Source of the DNA: Sanguinoderma infundibulare
Taxonomy: Eukaryota > Basidiomycota > Agaricomycetes > Polyporales > Polyporaceae
Direction of reading: 5' to 3'
Assembly: GCA_032821775.1 (NCBI GenBank)
Contig: JAVLRN010000016.1
Location: 434,001 to 498,000, forward strand
Length of the DNA stretch: 64,000 bases
Shown in pieces: positions 57,603 through 64,000 of the stretch. How positions within the stretch are numbered: position 1 is the first letter of the stretch; every line of letters begins with the position of its first letter. The notes below the pieces were generated by a model. It searched no databases. It had not been told where the DNA came from and saw only the letters and a program-made list of their open reading frames with translations. A program made the translations under genes and the position numbers.

Positions 57603-59887
57603 ATGGAAAACAGATTGCACCAAGTATCTCTTGATTTAATGTTCAGCGAATATCTCAATTTCGGAGGTCTGCCTACAGATCAAGCGCTAGATGCGTTCCA
57701 CTATGACCCAGAAATCAAAGCGGTGGCTGGAGGAGCCGAGATAGGGCGCAAGCTCGTAAGTGTGTTTAACATCCTAGCATCTCTAAATTGACATGATGTT
57801 TTCCAGTGCGCGATGGGCCAGTCCGTGGCCGAGCTCGCTGGCAACACTGTCCTTTTTCAGGACATTTCCGCTCGTTCACAGATGAACTGCGGCCGCAACG
57901 ATGCATCTGGTGACAAAGAGCGCGACTTTGACTCTGAGGAAGATGACAACTTCCGAGAACGTACGGCCGCCAGCATCGCTATGTATCGCAACAGCGAGCG
58001 CACACGGAAGATACTCGTTGTGTTTCTCCAGGCGGAAACCGACCGCCGCCGCCGTGCCTTCGGATTCAACAATCACAACCAGCTGGGCCATGATTCCGAC
58101 GACGAAAGCACCGATTTTGATGATTCCGATGACCCTCTTGACGCGCTCCTTGGCTACGTCTCCCAAATCTTTGGCCACCAACACCGCACCCACCTGTTCG
58201 CTGTCTATGCCCTCCGAGACCAGGCTCGCATCATGTTCATCGATCGCTCTGGTATTGTCGTCTCCGAGCCGTTCAAGTACGGCACGCGCGACTACCCGAC
58301 GCTCCACGTCTTCTTCTGGAAGATCGCGAGCATGACGGACAAGGAGCTCGGGTTTGACGAGAGCGTGAGCCTCGCAACTGATGCTGACGTGGAAGCCATG
58401 CGCGAGTACGCTGCCACCGCACCCACTGAATACTTGCGTACACAGGCATACAAGGCGCTATCCTGGGACCCGAACACGCGGGAGGGCCAGCAGCTCAAGT
58501 CGCTCGAATGGCCTATGTACAAGCTCGCGGTCGGCGACAAGACCGTCTTCACTGGCCGCCCGACGTTCGCAAGTGGTTCGTTGTTCGGCCGGTGTACGCG
58601 GGCATATGTCGCGTTTGAGAAGGTTGAAGAGGGTAGCAAGACGTCGTGGCGCCTCAGGTTGCTCAAGGACTCATGGCGGAGGAAGGACGCCAAGGGTCGA
58701 ATTCGTTCAGAGCACGAGGTCTACGAACGGCTACGTGGCAACGGCGTGCGGGACTACGTCTTGACCTGTCTCGCTGCCGGAGACGTGCTCGATGCGGATG
58801 GGTCACCTCAGCTCACCAGGCTTCACGACATCGTGGGACGCAAGCGCTATCCCGGTTGTCACTATCGGATCCTGCTCGAGGAAGTGTGCCGGCCGCTCAC
58901 TGACTTCGAAGACTTCCGGGAGCTGTCGGCGATCCTCAGGAATGCCTTGCAGGGTGTATATTCCTTTTCAAGTCTTTCACGGTGCTCGTACTGATTACTG
59001 CATTTCAGGTCACAAAGACGCGTGGGAGAAGGCCGGTGTTCTTCATCGGGACGTCAGCTTCAACAACATCCTCATACACGAGTTCAAGGATGAGCACGGG
59101 ATAATCGTGCGAAAGGGCATCCTCAGCGACTGGGACCTCTCGAAGTACAAGGAGGACATGGAAACTGGCACCGAGCCCAGGGAACCCGATCACACTGTGC
59201 GTCATATTCATTTCATTTTTCTGTAGCACGAGACTAATCGACGAGCATCAGGGAACGTGGCTTTTCCGCTCGGCAGTGCTCGGAAGATATCCCACCAAGC
59301 CTTACGAGCTCTCGGACGACATCGAATCATTTGCCCATGTCTACACCTACTCGGTATTGTGCTTCCACTACACCGAAGAGACAGAGGACTTGGAAAAAGC
59401 CTTCAGCATCCACTTCGATTGGCATGCCGTCCGTGCGGATGGTGCTCATGTTGCAGGCCGTCAGAAGTTCGACAACATGGCCTCGAACAAACCCTTCATC
59501 CACGTCACGGACAATCCCACCCTGCGATACGCATTGGAAGAGCTCGCCGAGCTTTGCTCTCGGCACTATGCTACTATCAACGAGAATGAGTACGATCAGA
59601 AGTACAATCTTCTGCGAGAGAGGCCAGCTACCGCTGAAGACGCTGCCCGCGCCGTAGCGAGGCCGCAGAGGCGCCAGCGGAACAGCATACCGCAAGTCCG
59701 GACCCTCGAAGATCATAGCGAGCTGCTCACGCTATTTGAAGACCTGAGAAACACTGGGATTTGGCCAAAGCCTGACCTGAAGAAGGACGAGGACCTCTTC
59801 AAGATGGTCGGACTCGTGTCTCGCAAGAACAACCATTTCTCCTCCTTGACGCAATCCAGCTGCTCTGGAAAAACCTCCCCAGGCTAA
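57603..59887 (+). CDS. FunK1-type protein kinase gene B
   Basis: Four exons: 57603-57755, 57807-58953, 59009-59196 and 59252-59887, with phases matching gene A, for 707 residues. The start MENRLHQVSLDLMF leads into the FunK1 N-terminal region. An acidic Asp-rich loop follows (DSDDESTDFDDSDDP-like). The kinase core has VLHRDVSFNNIL, with H446, R447, D448 and N453 in the catalytic-loop positions. LSDWDLSKYK (about 472-481) is in place of DFG. FunK1 proteins are fungal-specific kinase-like proteins (PF17667). Unlike A there is no internal stop. The last residues CSGKTSPG and the TAA lie in the end of the transposon at 59865; gene A ends eight residues earlier, at TQSS. Confidence 0.88.
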
Positions 59888-59891
59888 TTTG
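59865..59891 (+). repeat. Left terminal inverted repeat
   Basis: Reads ctggaaaaacctccccaggc then taattt. It overlaps the last seven codons of FunK1-B and supplies its TAA stop at 59885-59887. Confidence 0.75.
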
Positions 59892-60019
59892 GTGGAAATA
59901 CAACTAAAAAGTAGGAATTAATTCTAAATAAGAAGCAATAGTGAGTTAGGGAACATTAGCCTAACTGCTCCCTAAGGTTAGGGAGGTCCCCTTTTTTGTT
60001 AGAGATAAAATGGCTACAG

Positions 60020-60084
60020 TAGTGCTACTTTATCCTAATCCTTCCCTACAATAGTGCTAATTTACCCCTAATCCTTCCTAATGC
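60020..60084 (+). repeat. Subterminal ~32-bp repeat, two units
   Basis: tagtgctactttatcctaat and tagtgctaatttacccctaa begin two units 32 bp apart, each followed by ccttcc. Related words (tagtgctaatt, agtagtac) occur near the right end. Subterminal repeats like these are often transposase-binding sites. Confidence 0.6.
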
Positions 60085-60739
60085 AGGACTACAGGTTCAG
60101 TATCTCAGAGACTTGCTGGGCTGTCCAGAACTTGCGCACACAACATAGAAGATAGATATGAAAAGTGTATATTAAACATAACTAATACATGGCTGTAGCT
60201 ACAGGCAAGGGTGCCAGTGAGGGTGGAGAACTCATACACCTGAAGGAGGTAGCCATCAGTGCTGATCGCGGAGGGACCAGAGAGGACGCTTCCTGTAGGA
60301 CGTGATGGGGATGTCAGCATGTATGCTTATCAGATCAGGAGCGACGATCTCGGGCACACCCAAAGTCAGTACACTCCCGTTGCCACTGAGCGAGCCTGCC
60401 ACACCTATCTTGGACTTCTTGATGGGTGCGCCAGTGACAGAGGGGGGGAAGATGTGCGTTTGGTACGTCTGCGACTGGCCAGGGGCGACCAGCAGCCCAG
60501 GAGGAGACGTGGTCTGGCCGAGGACCATGACGCCGCGGCCAACAAGCATGGAGGACGCACGCGCCCGGACATGCTGCGACAAAACCCCGAGGTGATAGTC
60601 GCATCTGGGAGAAGTTGAATGGTGGCGTGCGAGATGCTGTGCATGGTGGACGGCATGATGGCCGTGGGGGTGGGGAGCATTGTCGTCACTGGAAGGTGAA
60701 GGAGAAAGAAGCAGAGAGCTTGAGAGGGAGAGGGAGGAT

Positions 60740-60895
60740 GAAGCTCACCTGCTTCACGAGCTGCTCGATGCGCACCTCGAGCGGCTGGTTCGTCATGGAC
60801 ACCAGGCCGTCGCCGCGGGCGCGCATCATCTACTCGACGACGTCCACGATGATCTCCTCGATCAGGCTCGCCACGTCTGTCCTCAGATGTGAGCA
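60740..60895 (-). pseudogene. Unassigned exon relic inside the element
   Basis: The minus strand reads TDVASLIEEIIVDVVE, TAG, MMRARGDGLVSMTNQPLE and VRIEQLVKQ in one frame, then a GTGAGC donor. It looks like a host exon with one nonsense codon. Further coding-like sequence follows on the same strand (60256-60582). I cannot name the family. Confidence 0.4.
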
Positions 60896-61274
60896 GCCTC
60901 GGGTTCGCGGCACCCTGTGGTGGTTCTCTGGCCGCTCGAGGAGGCTGAACGCGTCATTAGCACGATGGCGCGAGGAAGAGACGCGTCAGGCAGACGTACA
61001 CGTAGAGCTTTGTGGGCAGGGTAGCTTGTGGCTCCGCGGGTTGCTGCTGCAGCGCGCCATCTGAGTTTGTTGGGGAGGCGTCGTCCTGCTTGGACGACTG
61101 TGATTCACGAGGGGAGGGCTGGGATGTCGCGTCGGAGGGGTCCGAGGTGGGAGTAGCGTCTGGTGGTACGAGAGGAAGGGTTGCTGGGGCGGGAGGGATG
61201 CCTGGGGGGCGAGCTGGAGGGCGAGCTGGGATGCCTCAGGCATGGTGACGAGGGATGTACTCGAGAGGAGAGAG

Positions 61275-61405
61275 ACGACGTGGCGAGTGGGAGGAGAGTC
61301 TGAAGTCTTGACGCTCGGTTCAGTGGCACGTCACCTGTGGCGCCACCGAATCGGTCTAAGACCTCAGCTGCTCGTCTCTCCTCCCACTCGCCATGTCGCC
61401 ATCCT
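61275..61405. repeat. Large hairpin 1
   Basis: ggcgagtgggaggagag (61282) and its complement ctctcctcccactcgcc (61376) are the outer arms. Inner parts (cgctcggttc / accgaatcgg) also pair imperfectly. It is an inverted version of hairpin 2 at 62105-62225. Confidence 0.75.
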
Positions 61406-61519
61406 CGTTGCCTCTAACACCCTCCGCCAGTGGCTCGGGCTCGAGCCCATCTGCGTCGAGGCCATCCACATAGACCACCGCTGCCCCGAGTAGACATGGC
61501 AACGGAGAGAAAAACGCAC

Positions 61520-62000
61520 CCTTGTGACAGACGCGGAAGTTGCACGCGCTAATCTTGTTGCGGAGCTGCCGTTTCTCCTTGGAGGACATCTCCTCGGGCG
61601 ACGGCCGTCAGTCGTCAGGGTCGCTCGAGGTCGTGGCCAGCATGTTGGCGGGCGACTCCTTCTTTTTGATGCCGGCAGTGCGCTTGATGATGCTGCCGTC
61701 GCGGACGGTGCCCTTGCAGTTGGCCTTGCCCTTGCCGCCGACCTTGATGGCGGGGTGGACGTGGTCCTCCGGGATTATTTGCAGGTCATCATCGATGGCG
61801 AGGTCATTGCCGTCGCCTTCTTCCTCTTCGTCAAAGTCGCTCGCCGCCTTCGAGGCCACGGGGGTGTGCATGAGCTGGGGATCGATGCTGGGAGAGTCCG
61901 TCGAGGCGGTGCACCACGCCGGCGGGCCCGTCTCGCAGGGGGTGTCGACCAGGCACGACCGACCAGAACCATAAGTGTGATTGGACGACGCATCGTACTT
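61520..62000 (-). pseudogene. bZIP transcription factor relic
   Basis: The minus strand reads an acidic stretch (SDFDEEEEGDGNDLAIDDD), then PEDHVHPAIKVGGKGKANC, KESPANMLATTSSDPDD, TGA, RPSPEEMSSKEKRQLRNKIS and ACNFRVCHK in a single frame, followed by a GTGCGT donor. SSKEKRQLRNKISARNFRVRRK is the usual basic region of a fungal bZIP family; here two Arg are Cys and one is His. The TGA sits where homologues have Trp. The leucine zipper exon is missing. It is a captured, dead fragment. Confidence 0.8.
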
Positions 62001-62104
62001 GATGGGGCGACCACAGTGAGGACGTGTTGATGGACGGGCTCTCGGGGCTGGACTGCTGAGATGAAGGAGCTGCAGTGGGGAGACAACGGAGGATAGCGGG
62101 CTTC

Positions 62105-62225
62105 TGAAGACGGTGGGACGAGGATGGCGACATGGCGAGTGGGAGGAGAGTGGGAAGTCTTAGACGCTCGATTCAGCACCACAGGCGACGTGCCACCGAA
62201 TCGAGCGTCTAAGACTTCCACCGAC
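62105..62225. repeat. Large hairpin 2 with a perfect 22-bp stem
   Basis: Arms 62153-62174 and 62198-62219 are exact reverse complements of 22 nt (ggaagtcttagacgctcgat and two more bases), with a 23-nt loop. The part at 62109-62152 is the reverse complement of about 61370-61412, so both hairpins flank the bZIP relic as a long inverted repeat. Confidence 0.85.
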
Positions 62226-62303
62226 GCGTCCTCCCAGCCCTCCCCTCATGAATCACAGTTCACTTTCATCTGTTCGCTTTCATCGACTCGACGTTTTCAC
62301 ACA

Positions 62304-62873
62304 ATGCCTACCAACCAGTACACCGGCGAGGACTACGAGATTACGCCCTGCGGGACAAACGAGCAAGTAGGTTCTCTGACGTCTTTGGCATCTGCAAGCT
62401 TTGCATTTCTCATTCATATGTTCCAGGGAAACAACTCTGACCCTCGCGTCTCTGAGAGCGGTGGTCACGGCTACCACTACAGCAACATGTACGTTCTTTC
62501 CCTATGCCATCCTTCACTCCTGCTAACCAGATATCGTAGGGGTGGTAGCTACTACTACTCCAACGACGACGGCTCTCGTTCCCAAGCAGCACCACACCTC
62601 CCCAACAAAATCAGATGGTGCGCCGTAGCAGCAACCCACGAAGCCACAAGCTACCTTCCTCACAAAGCTCTACGCGTACGTCCGCCCGACGGGTCTCTTC
62701 CTCACGCCGTCGTGCTAAACACACGACATCCGATCGCCCTTCCTCGCTCTCCACGTCGTCCTCTGCCGTCTACTCGCCCTGGCTCCTCACTCTCCATGGA
62801 CCATCCCCGAGGGCCAGTCAACTGCCACGTATTCACCCTACGTGACCGTCTGTGGGCAGGGGGACGACATTAG
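62304..62873 (+). pseudogene. Fragment of a small Tyr/Ser/Gly-rich basidiomycete protein
   Basis: Exon 1 (62304-62366) reads MPTNQYTGEDYEITPCGTNEQ less the last residues shared by many; exon 2 starts at 62428 with GNNSDPRVSESGGHGYHYSN; a third begins near 62540 with GGSYYYSNDDGSRSQ. Small basidiomycete proteins of unknown function share this layout, with a similar start and YHYSN/YYYSN repeats. After the third exon the sequence changes character (Pro/His/Arg-rich) and no longer fits. So the front of the gene has been captured or the end has decayed. Confidence 0.6.
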
Positions 62874-63678
62874 GCGCAGGAGGGGGGCGACAACAAGACT
62901 GTGGAGGACGAAGAGGACGACAACGAGGAGGATGAGGAGGCGCGGGTGTGGGCGTGGGCGGAGATCATAGGGTGGTGAGTACTTACGTTCAGTCCCCTCG
63001 CCCTCGCTCTCCATTGTCTGCCCGCCCTGGCTCCTTCCCTGAGGGCTGTCAACTGTGGCGTCCTCATTGCTGTCACCCTGTCCTTTTGACATCCCCGCCT
63101 GCCACCTCAGCAGACCTCTATCCAAGCACCCATCTCAATGTCCATCAATGTCTCCCCACCCCACAGAGGACCATGCAGGTGCTGGCTGGATCCCTTGTGT
63201 GCGCAGCATGATTCAGCTCCCTTCCATCAACAACTACAACTTTAATCCCGCACAGGGCTACTTCGCTTACCCTTTGTCGCACAGTGCTCTTTCTCTCTCC
63301 TCCCCCCTTGCCTTGCATGTAGAAGTGTTGGCTTGTGTTCTTGTTGATCTCAATATGTGTGATCTATGCATGTTGTAATGCACATTTGTTGCTGCTGTTA
63401 CATAGTGTGGCTTATGATGCCATTCCTCGCTGTCATTTGCACTGTGAATAATGCAGAATGTGATGTTAAAGCACCCAACCAGAATGTGTTATTATCTCAA
63501 TACATGAAAATAGGTCCAAAGTAGTGCAAAAGTAGTACTAAGTAGTACAACTGCTGTTCCTGATAGTGCATATTATTACAATTATAAAGATGACCTGCAT
63601 GTTAGTACAATATTAGTGCTAATTAGATCAAATTAGGTTGAAGTAGCTTCATTAGATCATAGTTGTACTAATTTCATT
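62874..63678. other. Right part of the element
   Basis: A gagga-rich stretch (about 62895-62945) is followed by A+T-rich sequence with agtagtac and tagtgc words. No gene is supported. Confidence 0.5.
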
Positions 63679-63703
63679 GAATTAGCTTGGGAGGGTTTTC
63701 CTG
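63679..63703 (-). repeat. Right terminal inverted repeat
   Basis: The reverse complement reads caggaaaaccctcccaagc then taatt. It matches the left end at about 20 of 25 positions when one or two gaps are allowed. Confidence 0.75.
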
Positions 63704-64000
63704 ATGTGATCAAGCATTGAGCACCGGAAGGGAAGCATAGCTTAAGGGGAAGGAGAGGTCTGTTCTTCTACTCTCAGATCCGGAGCGTTTGACAGACAGC
63801 CACACGCAATGTACTTCGTTGTACCCATTCTAAGGTGATCTGACGGCGCATTTTTTCTGTCGTGGGCCCTTAGCCCGTGTAAACCGGCGCCTGACAAAGT
63901 CCTCAGGTTAATGCGCACGCGCCCTGCTCAGCACCACTAACGTAGCCGTCCTCCCGCCATCGAACGGATGCTCCTCCGAAGACCGCTTAACCTCGTCATA
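63704..64000. other. Displaced 3' flank of FunK1-B
   Basis: gagcaccggaagggaagc, gcttaaggggaaggagagg and tctactctcagatccggag match the sequence just after the stop of FunK1-A (44380-44535). It is the original downstream region of FunK1-B, now 3.8 kb away from it. Confidence 0.85.

Larger units (their letters stand above)
59865..63703. mobile_element. 3.84-kb TIR element carrying gene fragments
   Basis: The left end ctggaaaaacctccccaggc and, on the other strand, the right end caggaaaaccctcccaagc are imperfect inverted repeats of about 25 bp, both continuing into taatt. The sequence left of it is the end of FunK1-B and that right of it matches the 3' flank of FunK1-A, so the element can be cut out and the original locus reconstructed by comparison. 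Ends are A+T-rich with repeated tagtgctaa-like words. The interior holds pieces of host-like genes and hairpins, with no transposase that I can recognise. It is probably a non-autonomous DNA transposon. I cannot see a clear target-site duplication, so the exact borders may be off by a few bases. Confidence 0.75.

Noticed and set aside
1..64000. Retrotransposon or Helitron as the cause of the duplications
   Set aside because: I found no reverse transcriptase, integrase, gag, RepHel motif or paired long terminal repeats; the repeats that exist are the unit itself and small blocks.

Overview
The window is nuclear DNA of a filamentous basidiomycete, most likely an agaricomycete of the white-rot polypore type. 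The evidence is short introns (about 50-100 nt) with GTACGT or GTAAGT donors, FunK1-type kinases, MARVEL and multi-pass membrane proteins, a MYND/F-box gene cluster and laccase remnants. Assignment to Polyporales is inference. There is no bacterial operon structure, CRISPR array or viral replication module.

Positions 1-41820 are a tandem array of a long unit: copy 1 at 1-16868, copy 2 at 16869-33940 and a truncated copy 3 at 33941-41820. The array probably continues left of the window. Each full unit holds, in order: a MARVEL-like membrane protein (+), a truncated F-box gene (-), a MYND zinc-finger gene (-), a complete two-exon F-box gene (-), the last ~38 codons of a second MYND gene (-), and a dynamin relic (+). 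It then carries a stretch of diverged short repeats with an MFS transporter relic, a laccase relic, a proline-rich relic and further unrecognised decayed sequence. The copies differ in informative ways: a nonsense codon in the zinc finger of MYND copy 2, stop-codon loss in MARVEL copy 3, a 1.3-kb replacement and a ~0.5-kb extra block in copy 3. Identity is patchy, and many of the differences I read are CpG transitions.

Positions 41821-64000 are single-copy, framed by two FunK1 kinase genes in the same orientation. FunK1-A (42011-44369) has an in-frame TAG; FunK1-B (57603-59887) is open. Between them lie a seven-exon multi-pass membrane protein (-), a manganese superoxide dismutase (+), a tRNA-Val(AAC)-like gene (-), a molybdenum-cofactor-sulfurase relic (-), a small charged hypothetical protein (-) and an intronless TetX-like FAD monooxygenase (-).

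FunK1-B runs directly into a 3.84-kb element with imperfect terminal inverted repeats (59865-63703). The element supplies the gene's last codons and stop, and has displaced the 3' flank, which reappears at 63704. It holds fragments of host-like genes (a bZIP factor and a small Tyr/Ser-rich protein) and large hairpins, with no transposase that I can recognise. No multi-gene pathway is evident; the theme is duplication, gene decay and transposon capture.
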